The notes beneath the pieces were generated by a model. The model saw nothing but the letters and a program-made list of their open reading frames with translations, had not been told where the DNA came from and did no database searches. From NCBI GenBank assembly GCA_003554105.1, contig PWFQ01000014.1, forward strand, positions 29,121-93,120: a DNA stretch of 64,000 nucleotides. Reading direction: 5' to 3'. Of this stretch, positions 16,822-25,267 are shown piece by piece (the stretch's first letter is position 1; every line of letters begins with the position of its first letter). The position numbers and the translations under genes were made by a program. Source of the DNA: Clostridiaceae bacterium. GTDB lineage: Bacteria; Bacillota; Clostridia; Peptostreptococcales; T1SED10-28.

Positions 16822-18613
16822 ATGATGATGTTAAGAATTGGAACTGTGCGGCAAACAGCTTATAATACATAGAGCGGTTCTTCAAAAGCTCATCATGGGA
16901 TCCGGTCTCGAGAATCTTACCATCGTGAATGACCATAATCCGATCAGCTTTTTTTATCGTGGAAAGCCTGTGGGCAATAACAAAGGATGTTCGATCCTTC
17001 AACAGCTTTTCGATTCCTTCCTGCACAAGAAGCTCTGTTTCGGTATCAATACTGGAGGTTGCCTCGTCAAGTATCAGAATCCGAGGATCATTGAGAACTG
17101 CCCTGGAAAGCGCCAGCAATTGTCTCTGTCCAATGGATAGCTTAGAGCCTCTTTCATTAATCTCGGTATCATACCCCATTTCAAGAGTCATAATAAATGA
17201 ATGGGCATTGACAACTTTTGCTGCATGGATGATTTCCTCATCACTTGCATCGGGTTTTCCGTATCGGATATTATCTTTTACGGTTCCTGAAAAAAGAAAG
17301 GTGTCCTGCATCATAACGGCCATTTGGCTTCGAAGAGAATCCATGGTTGCCTTGCTGATATCATGGCCGTCAATGGTGATTTTACCCTCCTGAAGATCAT
17401 AAAAACGACTTAGAAGGTTAATAATAGTGGTCTTGCCTGCACCGGTATGTCCGACTAAAGCAATTGTTTCACCTTGTTTCACATCGAAGGAAACACCATC
17501 CAAGACTCTTTCCTCCCTGTCATAGGAAAAGCTTACATTCTGAAATGATACCTGCCCCTGGATCGGCGGGAGCATTTTCGCATTATGTTCATCAACAATA
17601 CCCGGAGGTGTATCGAGAATTTCGAAGATCCGTTCAGCACTTGTCATATTACTTACAGTGATATTATAGAAGTTCGTTAAGTTCATTACCGGTCTCCAAA
17701 ACATTGTGATATAGCCCATAAAAGCGACGAGGACTCCGATGGATATTTCTCCTCTTTCAATAAGCCGAACTCCCGCCCAAAATACAACGGCAGTACCCAA
17801 TCCCCAAGACAAAACGACCATTGACCAAAAACCATTGGCATAGCGGATGGCACTTGTGAAAGCATGATTGAGCTGTCTTCCCAGGTCAAAGAATGTATGG
17901 CTCGTTTCGGTTTCTTTTGCAAAGCTTTGCACTACACGGATCCCTGAATAGTCTTCATGGATATAGGCATTCAGGTTTGAATTTTTTTTGCGGAAAACCT
18001 GCCATTTTTTACTGAAGGTTCTTTCGATAAAAGCAAGACCTCCCATAAGAAGGGGAAGCATAACAAATGCAGCCAGAGCCAATTGGTAGTTCATCCAAAA
18101 CATGATTCCTGAAATCGCCAAGAGAGTAATGATGTCCGGAATCACAACAGTAACACTATCAGTAAAAAAATTGGTCAAAGCATTGACATCAGTTGTAATC
18201 CTCGCAAGGATCTTTCCAACCGGACGGCTATCAAAAAAGGAAAAGGAAAGTTTTTGAATATGATTAAAAAGGGCTTCCCGAATTTCCATGAGGATTTTAT
18301 TTGAGGTCACACCCATAAGATTGATTCTTTTTTTTGATGCAATCATTGAAAGACTGTTTACAACGATCATGATCCCTCCAAGAGAAATAAGCCCCCGGGT
18401 ATTGTTTTCGCTGATATACTCATCAATTCCGATTTTTATAAAATAGGGATTGATGATATTAACGGTGACCGCAATAAGCATAAGAAGCATTGCAAAAAGA
18501 ACATTTTTTTTATAATTTTTGAGATAGCTGAGGAGACGAAAGAGAACATTCAGATTAATGGAATGATCAATTTTCTCGTCTTCCCGAAATGTATTAATCG
18601 CCATAAGCTTCAC
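16820..18613 (-). CDS. Heterodimeric ABC exporter subunit (BmrD-like)
   Basis: The 597-residue half-transporter has six membrane helices (about 30-330) and a nucleotide-binding domain with Walker A GHTGAGKTT, Walker B ILILDEATSSID with an intact catalytic Glu, and a degenerate signature LSIGQ. Degeneracy in the signature here and in Walker B of the partner is the hallmark of heterodimeric multidrug exporters such as BmrCD and TM287/288. It is the distal gene of the operon led by an attenuator-like region. The substrate is unknown. Confidence 0.92.
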   Translation of the reverse strand: MKLMAINTFREDEKIDHSINLNVLFRLLSYLKNYKKNVLFAMLLMLIAVTVNIINPYFIKIGIDEYISENNTRGLISLGGIMIVVNSLSMIASKKRINLMGVTSNKILMEIREALFNHIQKLSFSFFDSRPVGKILARITTDVNALTNFFTDSVTVVIPDIITLLAISGIMFWMNYQLALAAFVMLPLLMGGLAFIERTFSKKWQVFRKKNSNLNAYIHEDYSGIRVVQSFAKETETSHTFFDLGRQLNHAFTSAIRYANGFWSMVVLSWGLGTAVVFWAGVRLIERGEISIGVLVAFMGYITMFWRPVMNLTNFYNITVSNMTSAERIFEILDTPPGIVDEHNAKMLPPIQGQVSFQNVSFSYDREERVLDGVSFDVKQGETIALVGHTGAGKTTIINLLSRFYDLQEGKITIDGHDISKATMDSLRSQMAVMMQDTFLFSGTVKDNIRYGKPDASDEEIIHAAKVVNAHSFIMTLEMGYDTEINERGSKLSIGQRQLLALSRAVLNDPRILILDEATSSIDTETELLVQEGIEKLLKDRTSFVIAHRLSTIKKADRIMVIHDGKILETGSHDELLKNRSMYYKLFAAQFQFLTSS

Positions 18614-18631
18614 CTCATTTCCAAAAGATTT

Positions 18632-18766
18632 TTATTTTTTTGTCACCAAGCGATATGCAATGATGAATGCGATGATCGGAAAGATGATCAGGCAATACTC
18701 AAACTGATAGTCTCTTGCACGAAGCTGGCGAATAAGTTTTAAAAGAAATTTATTACAGCATGTCAC
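18632..18766 (-). CDS. 44-residue membrane peptide between ABC subunits
   Basis: This short ORF starts GTG 18766, one base after the stop of the upstream ABC gene, with AGAGGTGAT as ribosome binding site, and ends 18 bases before the next ABC gene. The product begins MTCCNKFLLKLIRQL, then has a predicted transmembrane helix FEYCLIIFPIIAFIIAYRLV and ends VTKK. The polar basic N-terminus with a CC pair and the single helix suggest a small inner-membrane partner of the transporter. No family recognised. The tight coupling supports it being real. Confidence 0.6.
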   Translation of the reverse strand: MTCCNKFLLKLIRQLRARDYQFEYCLIIFPIIAFIIAYRLVTKK

Positions 18767-18767
18767 G

Positions 18768-20501
18768 TTAGATCACCTCTTTTTTTGCTAACGCCACATC
18801 CCCCAATTGATTTTGGAATAATCGGTAATAGTATCCTTTACGATTCATTAACTGATGATGATTTCCCCGCTCTGAAATTTTGCCATCCTGCAAGATAATA
18901 ATTTCATCAGCATCCTTTACTGCTGAAATTCGATGGGCAACGATTATTTTCGTGATCGCTGTTCGTTGCTTCAGTGCTCTTTGAATCGAGAATTCAGTTT
19001 CCATATCAAGGGCGGAAGTGGCATCGTCGAAGATTAGTATCGGGCATTTTTTCAACAAAGCTCGGGCAATTGATACCCGCTGTTTCTGGCCACCGGAAAG
19101 CCCGACTCCCCGCTCTCCGATAACAGTATTAAGGCCGTCGGGTAATTCATGAACAAAGTCATCGACTTTGGAATCTTTAATAACCTGGCGGACTTCCTCT
19201 TCACTTACATGATCTCTTCCAAACGTCAGATTTGCATAAAGAGTATCTGAAAAGAGGAACGTATCCTGCATAACGACGGAAATATTTTCCCGAAGAGAAC
19301 GCAGATCTTGTTTCCGTACATCGATTCCATCGACCAATAGAATTCCATGATCAATATCATAATATCTTGGCACGAGGTTTACTAAAGAAGATTTTCCGGA
19401 ACCGGTAGCACCCATTATTGCAACGGTGCTTCCGGGTTTAATTTTTATGGATAAATCCTTCAGGATCTGCTCCTGATCATAAGAGAACGCTACATTCCTG
19501 AATTCGACCGAACCTTGACGGGTGTCAGGTTCTATGGGCAGATCGGGGCTTTTTATTGAAGGTTCCTGATCCATTATGCCAAAGATTTTCTTCAAGGAAG
19601 CATTGCATCGGGAAAGACTGTTTGTCAGCCACCCCAAAAACCGCATCGGCCAAACGAGCATCGCAACATATCCATTGAAAGCCACAAGTTCTCCGATGCT
19701 CATCTGTTGACGGATGACTAGAAATCCTCCGACTAAAATCACAAGAATTGTTGAAGAGTAGGAAAGAAACTCGATTTTTGGCTGAAAATTTCCAAGAATC
19801 CGGCTTCGATTCACGTTTAACTCAAAGAGTTTGTGATTTTCCTTTCGAAATTTCTTCTTCTCTAAAGACTCCCGGTTGAGTGATTTAACAAGCCTGACCC
19901 CTGCAATATTTTCCTGGGCTTTTGTGTTTAAGATCGCATCCTGATCGCTGATTTCCTCGTAGGCTTTTCCCATTGTGCGATCCATTTTCACCGCGAGGTA
20001 TGCCAGCAGCGGAAAGATGACTGTGCAGGCCAGTGCGAGCTGCCAATTGATCATATACATAAGCGATGTTGCTACAATCACGTAGAATATCTGTTCAAGG
20101 AAAAATCCGGCAACAAAGCCGACCACTTCCCATACGTTATCCACATCACGGGTGGTTCTGGACATGATCTCACCAGTGTTTGTCTGGTCAAAATATTCAA
20201 AGGGCAGACTCTGGATGTGATCGAATAAATCTTTGCGAAGGTCCAGACCAACCTGTACCCCCGCATAATCAAACATAAATTCGCGAATATATCCGAAGAT
20301 TGCTCTCCCTAAGGTAATCCCTATCAGTAAAAGCAATAGTCCGTTTAAACGATGAAACTCCTGATTTATGATGACTTTATCAATGATTACTCCTGTTATA
20401 TAGGGATTAAGCATATCCAAGCCGATAAGGATAAACATGGCGAAGATTGGTGTAATAAACAGGAATTTGTATTTTTTTGTGTATTGAAGCAAGCGAAACA
20501 T
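18768..20501 (-). CDS. Heterodimeric ABC exporter subunit (BmrC-like)
   Basis: The 577-residue half-transporter has six membrane helices (about 15-300) and an NBD with Walker A GATGSGKSS, canonical signature LSGGQKQR and Walker B ILIFDDATSALD, where Asp replaces the catalytic Glu. This marks the degenerate ATP site of a heterodimeric exporter. The start follows AAAGGAGGGG. It is the first structural gene after a 480-nt leader with three terminator-like hairpins, so expression is probably conditional. Confidence 0.92.
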   Translation of the reverse strand: MFRLLQYTKKYKFLFITPIFAMFILIGLDMLNPYITGVIIDKVIINQEFHRLNGLLLLLIGITLGRAIFGYIREFMFDYAGVQVGLDLRKDLFDHIQSLPFEYFDQTNTGEIMSRTTRDVDNVWEVVGFVAGFFLEQIFYVIVATSLMYMINWQLALACTVIFPLLAYLAVKMDRTMGKAYEEISDQDAILNTKAQENIAGVRLVKSLNRESLEKKKFRKENHKLFELNVNRSRILGNFQPKIEFLSYSSTILVILVGGFLVIRQQMSIGELVAFNGYVAMLVWPMRFLGWLTNSLSRCNASLKKIFGIMDQEPSIKSPDLPIEPDTRQGSVEFRNVAFSYDQEQILKDLSIKIKPGSTVAIMGATGSGKSSLVNLVPRYYDIDHGILLVDGIDVRKQDLRSLRENISVVMQDTFLFSDTLYANLTFGRDHVSEEEVRQVIKDSKVDDFVHELPDGLNTVIGERGVGLSGGQKQRVSIARALLKKCPILIFDDATSALDMETEFSIQRALKQRTAITKIIVAHRISAVKDADEIIILQDGKISERGNHHQLMNRKGYYYRLFQNQLGDVALAKKEVI

Positions 20502-20571
20502 CGCTACCCCTCCTTTGGTCTTTCAGTGTAAGATTTTATTGATGAAAGTGGTGCGGAATTTTCGATAAACG

Positions 20572-20598
20572 AAAAAAACCACAGAGAGAATCTGTGGC
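20572..20598 (-). terminator. Leader terminator T3 before ABC operon
   Basis: On the minus strand CCACAGA-TTCTC-TCTGTGG is followed by TTTTTTT, a strong intrinsic terminator only about 70 nt before the ABC start codon. Its 5' arm GCCACAG can alternatively pair with CTGTGGC of hairpin T2 (20705-20711), giving a possible antiterminator. Confidence 0.85.
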
Positions 20599-20652
20599 TC
20601 GTCGAAACGATTAAATTCTATTTACCTCTCCGCTAAAATATAAGACGTTGAA

Positions 20653-20676
20653 ACCTGTCGATCGGTTTCATAGTTC
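20653..20676 (-). other. Hairpin between leader terminators T2 and T3
   Basis: TGAAACC and GGTTTCA pair around GATCGACA. It lies between the two elements proposed to base-pair alternatively. Confidence 0.6.
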
Positions 20677-20698
20677 TGCATAGGAAAGGCGGGCATAG

Positions 20699-20728
20699 AA
20701 AAAGGCCACAGCCATCACAGCTATCGCC
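20699..20728 (-). terminator. Leader hairpin T2 with U-tract
   Basis: GGCGATAGC and GCTGTGGCC pair (one mismatch, one G-U) and are followed by TTTTT on the minus strand. Its 3' arm and tail are a near copy of those of T1, forming a direct repeat (20693-20712 and 20735-20754, 19 of 20 identical). Confidence 0.6.
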
Positions 20729-20740
20729 TAAAAAGCATAG

Positions 20741-20769
20741 AAAAAGGCCATAGCTACTCTGCCATGACC
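20741..20769 (-). terminator. Leader hairpin T1 with U-tract
   Basis: GGTCATGGC-AGAGTA-GCTATGGCC pairs over 9 bp with two G-U pairs and is followed by TTTTT. It starts 60 nt after the leader ORF stop. Confidence 0.65.
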
Positions 20770-20828
20770 AGTTAGTTTTGTTTAAGGAAATCACCTGATC
20801 GAAGACCAAAATGAAAAACCGATTAAAC

Positions 20829-20927
20829 CTATCTGTATAAAATGGCAGAGGAAATGTGATGAGATTCAGTAAATTGACTTGTAAACATGCTTTGATCTTT
20901 GATTTGATTCATTCTTAACTTAATCAT
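20829..20927 (-). CDS. 32-residue leader peptide of the ABC exporter
   Basis: The ORF begins MIKLRMNQIKDQ and ends SSAILYR. It has a textbook Shine-Dalgarno TAAGGAGG 7-8 nt upstream and lies between a promoter and three terminator-like hairpins that precede the ABC genes. The arrangement parallels BmrB-bmrCD of Bacillus subtilis, where ribosome stalling on a short leader ORF during antibiotic exposure allows read-through. Sequence similarity to BmrB is not claimed. Confidence 0.65.
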   Translation of the reverse strand: MIKLRMNQIKDQSMFTSQFTESHHISSAILYR

Positions 20928-20988
20928 CGTTTTTCCTCCTTAATCTATGTATTTTTGTGATTGGTTTTTTACCTATTTCACATTTCAT

Positions 20989-21017
20989 ATCTTATACCCA
21001 GGTGAAATAAAAGTCAA
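20989..21017 (-). promoter_or_regulatory. Promoter of the ABC exporter leader
   Basis: On the minus strand TTGACT (21012-21017) and TAAGAT (20989-20994) are 17 nt apart. TATAAG (20991-20996) is an alternative -10. An inverted repeat ATTTCAC/GTGAAAT (about 20974-21008) flanks the -10 and could bind a repressor. Confidence 0.55.
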
Positions 21018-21035
21018 TAGATTTTTTTCAAAAAG

Positions 21036-21094
21036 TTATAATAATTATTTCATACACCCTCACAGTGAAACAACCCCGCCTTGCAGTTTCATTG
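21036..21094. promoter_or_regulatory. Candidate operators upstream of MATE gene
   Basis: TTATAATAATTATTT (21036-21050) matches the PerR consensus at 13 of 15 positions but is AT-rich and may be chance. CAGTGAAAC (21063-21071) and GTTTCATTG (21086-21094) form an 8-of-9 inverted repeat around a 14-nt spacer, which could be a repressor site or a leader hairpin of the MATE gene. Confidence 0.35.
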
Positions 21095-21142
21095 CAAAAA
21101 GGGTAAGATACTCGAGAGCAGGTTAAGAAAGAGGTGGGAGAA

Positions 21143-22471
21143 GTGAACAAAAAATATATGAAAGCATTAATGATTATCGCTTTTCCTTTGATGGTTCAAA
21201 ACATGCTTAGGGGACTTTTAGGATCTGCGGATAAACTTTTTATCGGGCAATTGGGTGAGTCGGCACTTGCCGGTGTTGGTGGTGCTAATCAACTTTTCAG
21301 TCTTTTTCTTACAATTTTCATGGCGGTCTCAGCTGGACTGACCGTTCTTCTTTCCCAGTATATAGGTGGTAAAAAGGAAGAGAAGTTTGAAAAAGTTATA
21401 GGGACTATGATGACCTGTGCAATTGTTGGAGGAATAGGAATTATTCTTGTTTTCCAGGGAGCTGGAATCCATTTTTTAAAAGCACTTAATATTTCGGGTT
21501 TGGCATTGGAATCGGCCCATGAATACTTGCATATTATCGCTTATTCCATTCTATTTATTTTGTTTTCCTCAATTTTTTCGGGGGTTTTTCTGGCATTTAA
21601 AAAAAACACCTATCCAATGATTGCCACATTCATATCAATGGGAATTAATCTTTTGTTAAATGGACTCTTCTTCCTCATTTTAAACTGGGGGATCATGGGC
21701 ATTGCTTACGCCACTCTCATTGCCCGGGGAATAGAGTTCGGGATCCTTCTTCTTCTCGTGAAGAGTATTCTAAGAAAAAAAGGGATTTCTCTTTCCTTGG
21801 GCTTCGATCGCCATCTTTTCCTGGGACTGTTTCATATCAGTGTTCCAATGGTGTTGGATGGAGCAGCCTGGCAATTGGCGATGACGTTTTATACCCGAAT
21901 TGTATTTACCATAGGGGTACAGGAAGTCGCAGTTTATGAAATACTAAAGATTTTTCAAACTCTTACGATCACAGGGGTTGCTGCAATGGCTGCTGCAAAT
22001 GTGGGAATCGTAGGGCAGGAACTGGGGAAAAGTGCATATCGTGTTGCCAAAGAAAAAGCGGAGTCCGGTGTATGGTCGGCATTAATTATGGTGACACTTA
22101 TGAATGGACTGATACTTGTTTTTTCCAGACCGGTTTTCGGTGTATTCAGCTTGGAACCGGAGACGGTAACGATGGGTATATCAGCGATTCCATTGGTGAT
22201 CACGATTATCTATGCACAAGTACTCAATGTCATGTTTCCCTATATCCTAAGGAGCGGTGGTGACACATGGGCGAACTTATGGATCACAATTATCGGCTTT
22301 TGGGGTCTTCAGATTCCTCTTGCTTGGATTCTCGGAATCATGCTGAACTTAGGGATCATGGGAGTACTAGCCAGTATGCTGGTTGCTGAAAGCACAAAAG
22401 GACTGCTGTTTTATTTACGATACAAAAGAGGGTCATGGATGAAAAATCTGGCGGAAAATCAACGATATTAA
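21143..22471 (+). CDS. MATE-family multidrug/Na+ antiporter
   Basis: The 442-residue protein has about 12 membrane helices in two six-helix halves and the MATE signature near the N-terminus (IAFPLMVQNMLRGLLGSADKLFIGQLGESALAGVG). It exports cationic drugs or metabolites in exchange for Na+ or H+. GTG 21143 is preferred to GTG 21134, because the latter is inside the ribosome binding site GAGGTGGGAG. It is divergent from the ABC exporter, making a drug-efflux locus. Confidence 0.9.
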   Translation: MNKKYMKALMIIAFPLMVQNMLRGLLGSADKLFIGQLGESALAGVGGANQLFSLFLTIFMAVSAGLTVLLSQYIGGKKEEKFEKVIGTMMTCAIVGGIGIILVFQGAGIHFLKALNISGLALESAHEYLHIIAYSILFILFSSIFSGVFLAFKKNTYPMIATFISMGINLLLNGLFFLILNWGIMGIAYATLIARGIEFGILLLLVKSILRKKGISLSLGFDRHLFLGLFHISVPMVLDGAAWQLAMTFYTRIVFTIGVQEVAVYEILKIFQTLTITGVAAMAAANVGIVGQELGKSAYRVAKEKAESGVWSALIMVTLMNGLILVFSRPVFGVFSLEPETVTMGISAIPLVITIIYAQVLNVMFPYILRSGGDTWANLWITIIGFWGLQIPLAWILGIMLNLGIMGVLASMLVAESTKGLLFYLRYKRGSWMKNLAENQRY

Positions 22472-22507
22472 ACCCTTTAGTGGTGTTCACTTCAGGGTTT
22501 TTTTGTT
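22470..22507 (+). terminator. Terminator after MATE gene
   Basis: AACCCT and AGGGTT arms with internal AGTG/CACT pairing, followed by TTTTTTT. Confidence 0.8.
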
Positions 22508-22553
22508 ATAATCAAGGTCTAAGAACGATGGCTTATTTTCGAAAGGAGTCAAG

Positions 22554-23981
22554 ATGATGACACAGATCCTTCATTTCTTTTACGCTTATATTGCAACCAT
22601 GGGGTTTGCCGTGCTTTTTCAGGTGCCGAGAAAAACCCTGCTATATTCGGGATTTTCAGGAGCCTTTGGATGGACCATCTTTCAGGGTATAAAGCTGGAA
22701 TTTGGGAATGCGGTTGTGGCTACATTTATAGGGGCAATGATTATTGCGATGATCGGAGAGCGTTTTGCAAGAAAGGGGAAACATCCCTTCACTGTTTACG
22801 TGATTCCTGCAATTGTTCCTTTAGTTCCCGGACTTACTTTATATCGAACAATGTTAGCAATTTTAGAAGAGGATTATCATCTAGCCGCAGAGGCTGGAAG
22901 TGAAGCACTTCTAGTAGCATTGGCGATTGCCGGTGGGCTGACGATTATTTTGTCGATTAACAGTTATCTCAGAAAAAAAAGAATGGAATTGGCAGAGTTG
23001 AGAGCGAGGAAAAAACAACGCTTGCTGGAAAAAAAGGGATCGGTGGATTCCACTGCAAATGAAGATCTGGAATTACATAAAGAAATTGAAAAGGCAAAAA
23101 TAGAAGACTATTACCAGCGCGGAGATCCAGTAGACGAAGGAGAAAATGAGAGTTTGCCGGAAGAAAAGGAGGTTGTTCAAACCGACCATATTACTCCACG
23201 TATATCTGCTAAGGAAGAAAAAAAGATTTTGATTCTCGCTATGTATGCAGGGGAGATTATGGTGAAAAACGGAAGTGAAACCTACCGTGTGGAGGATACT
23301 ATTCAACGAATTTGCCGTTCTGCCGGAATCGAATATGTTGAATCATTAGTCACACCAACAGGAATTCATATATCTGTTGATTTGAAGGAAACTTCAGTTG
23401 AACATATGCTTTCATCTTTAAAGAGGATTCAGGAGCGTTTAATCAATTTGGATAAAGTTTCAAAGGTTAATGATTTCTCCAGGCGCTTTGTTATGCAGGA
23501 AATCTCTATTGAAGAGGGGATGAGAATACTAAAGAGGATTGATGAAGAAAAAGAACCTTATTCCATACAGTTTCAAGCGATTTCTGCAGGAATTGCAAGT
23601 GCGTTTTTTATCCTTCTGGTTGGAGCAAGCCTTGGTGAATTTACAGGCGCACTGCTCAGTACAATCATTATGACATATGCATTGAGAATCCTTCTGAGAG
23701 GAGGGTTTCCAAGCTTTTTCGCCCACCTGGCAGGTGGTATGATTGCTGCATTTCTGGCAATATTTATTGCAGCGATCTTTCCGGAAATTCGCATGAATGT
23801 CATGATTGTCGGAGGAATTATGGTAATGGTTCCGGGAGTTGCAATTACCAACAGTCTGAGAGATACTGTTGCGGGGGATCTCGTTTCTGGAATGACGCGA
23901 GGTTTGGAAGCTATGACTATAGCAGTTTCCATTGCATTTGGTGTAGGCTTTATGATTAATTTATTGGGGATTTTATTTTAA
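22554..23981 (+). CDS. ThrE-type Thr/Ser exporter, permuted YjjB-YjjP fusion
   Basis: The 475-residue membrane protein has two modules. Residues 1-150 are the ThrE_2/DUF3815 (YjjB-like) membrane domain (FAVLFQVPRKTLLYSGFSGAF, VPLVPGLTLYRTM). Residues about 225-475 are the ThrE/DUF1212 (YjjP-like) domain (LAMYAGEIMVKNGSETYRVEDTI, MVPGVAITNSLRDTVAGD). They are joined by a charged coiled-coil-like linker (about 150-225). Classical ThrE has the opposite order, DUF1212 first, and E. coli-type systems use two genes, so this order is unusual. AAAGGAG precedes ATG 22554/22557. It may co-transcribe with the permease after it. Substrate is inferred from family only. Confidence 0.85.
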   Translation: MMTQILHFFYAYIATMGFAVLFQVPRKTLLYSGFSGAFGWTIFQGIKLEFGNAVVATFIGAMIIAMIGERFARKGKHPFTVYVIPAIVPLVPGLTLYRTMLAILEEDYHLAAEAGSEALLVALAIAGGLTIILSINSYLRKKRMELAELRARKKQRLLEKKGSVDSTANEDLELHKEIEKAKIEDYYQRGDPVDEGENESLPEEKEVVQTDHITPRISAKEEKKILILAMYAGEIMVKNGSETYRVEDTIQRICRSAGIEYVESLVTPTGIHISVDLKETSVEHMLSSLKRIQERLINLDKVSKVNDFSRRFVMQEISIEEGMRILKRIDEEKEPYSIQFQAISAGIASAFFILLVGASLGEFTGALLSTIIMTYALRILLRGGFPSFFAHLAGGMIAAFLAIFIAAIFPEIRMNVMIVGGIMVMVPGVAITNSLRDTVAGDLVSGMTRGLEAMTIAVSIAFGVGFMINLLGILF

Positions 23982-24024
23982 GAGGAATAGAAAGGTTATA
24001 AAGGTTTTAGGAGGCTGTTATTGA

Positions 24025-25251
24025 ATGGAAAGTATATTGACCAACCCTTTTATTTTAATGTTCGGCACCATTTTTATAGGGAAATTTTTAGGATTGATTG
24101 ATATAAAAGGAGTCAGTCTGGGAAGCTCCGGAGGTCTTTTTGTGGGGATTTTCATCAGCTACGGAGTAACGGCATTTTTGTTGATGGGAAATCCGGACTT
24201 TGACACGACGCAAAACTTTATCTCGGGAGAACTTTTTAATTTGAGCCTCGTTCTTTTTATCGCATCCGTGGGTTTGGCAGCATCGAAAAATATTCGAAGG
24301 ATCATACGGAATAACGGTCCTCAGTTCATCATTCTTGCTTTTGTGGTGACACTTACCGGAAGCCTTGCCACATGGGCTTTCGTTAAACTGTTCCAAAGCC
24401 AGAGTTTGGAAAGTGTCGTAGGGACATTTTCCGGAGCCCTGACCAGTTCTCCCGGCCTGGCGGCTGCGATTGAATCTTCTTTAGCAACAGGTGGATCGGA
24501 AGCGTTGGTAGGCCTTGGGTATTCCATAGCATACGTCCCCGGAGTTATTATCGTGATCCTCTTCGTTCAAATCCTTGCAAAAAGCTTTAGGGAAAAAGGA
24601 ATGCTTTTGGAAACTGATTCCGGAGATACTGAAGAAATGAAAATTTACAGACGGGACAAAGAAACAGAAAAAGAAACGGAAAAAGAAAAAGAGAAAAAGC
24701 TTTTGCATCGCTTCAGTGTCACCGGATTTTCACTAGTCTGTGCAAGCGGAGTTTTATTGGGGAATGTCAGCATTCCTTTGGGGGAAACTCTCGGAGAGTT
24801 TTCTCTGGGAGCCACCGGTGGAGTTTTGATCATGGCACTTTTTCTAGGTGATCGAAAAAAAATCGGGAAAATAAGCTTTGAAATGGACGAAAAAGTACTG
24901 GGTGTGACCCGGGATTTAGCGTTGAAAATGTTTTTGGCCATTGTAGGATTAAATTATGGATATGAGGCCCTGACTCTAATAAGAACAACCGGTGTGGAAC
25001 TGCTTTTTATCGGATTTCTTACTGGACTGGCAAGCATTGGATCCGGCTATTTAGTGGGAAGTAAATTATTAAAGATCAAACCCCTCTACTTAATTGGCGG
25101 ACTATGCGGAGGAATGACCAGCACACCGGGTTTGGCAGCTGCTATTGAGTCGACAGACTCCAATGAAGTGGGAGTTGCATACGGTGCAACATATCCATTT
25201 GCTCTGTTTTTTATGATTCTATTTATTAACTTGTTATTCCAAATTGTTTAA
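24025..25251 (+). CDS. AspT/YidE/YbjL-type permease without RCK domains
   Basis: The 408-residue protein has about ten membrane helices and two copies of the Asp-Al_Ex motif, [16 protein letters not shown] (about residue 139) and [16 protein letters not shown] (about 366). The cytosolic TrkA_C domains usual between the halves in AspT and YidE are replaced by a short charged stretch of Glu/Lys (about 200-228). AspT exchanges aspartate and alanine. Here the substrate is unknown. It is followed 16 bases later by sucC, so dicarboxylate or succinate export is a reasonable guess but only a guess. Confidence 0.75.
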   Translation: MESILTNPFILMFGTIFIGKFLGLIDIKGVSLGSSGGLFVGIFISYGVTAFLLMGNPDFDTTQNFISGELFNLSLVLFIASVGLAASKNIRRIIRNNGPQFIILAFVVTLTGSLATWAFVKLFQSQSLESVVGTFSGALTSSPGLAAAIESSLATGGSEALVGLGYSIAYVPGVIIVILFVQILAKSFREKGMLLETDSGDTEEMKIYRRDKETEKETEKEKEKKLLHRFSVTGFSLVCASGVLLGNVSIPLGETLGEFSLGATGGVLIMALFLGDRKKIGKISFEMDEKVLGVTRDLALKMFLAIVGLNYGYEALTLIRTTGVELLFIGFLTGLASIGSGYLVGSKLLKIKPLYLIGGLCGGMTSTPGLAAAIESTDSNEVGVAYGATYPFALFFMILFINLLFQIV

Positions 25252-25267
25252 AGAAAGGAGTGGTTTG

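Noticed and set aside
20690..20760. Direct repeats as the start of a CRISPR array or IS end
   Set aside because: Only two copies, each explained as a hairpin 3' arm with U-tract; no spacers, cas genes or transposase.
21036..21050. PerR operator for the MATE gene
   Set aside because: Only 13 of 15 positions match in a very AT-rich stretch; kept as a low-confidence site and not claimed as PerR control.
24640..24710. Low-complexity Lys/Glu-coding repeat in the AspT-like gene
   Set aside because: A short charged linker of an otherwise normal gene, not a DNA repeat element.
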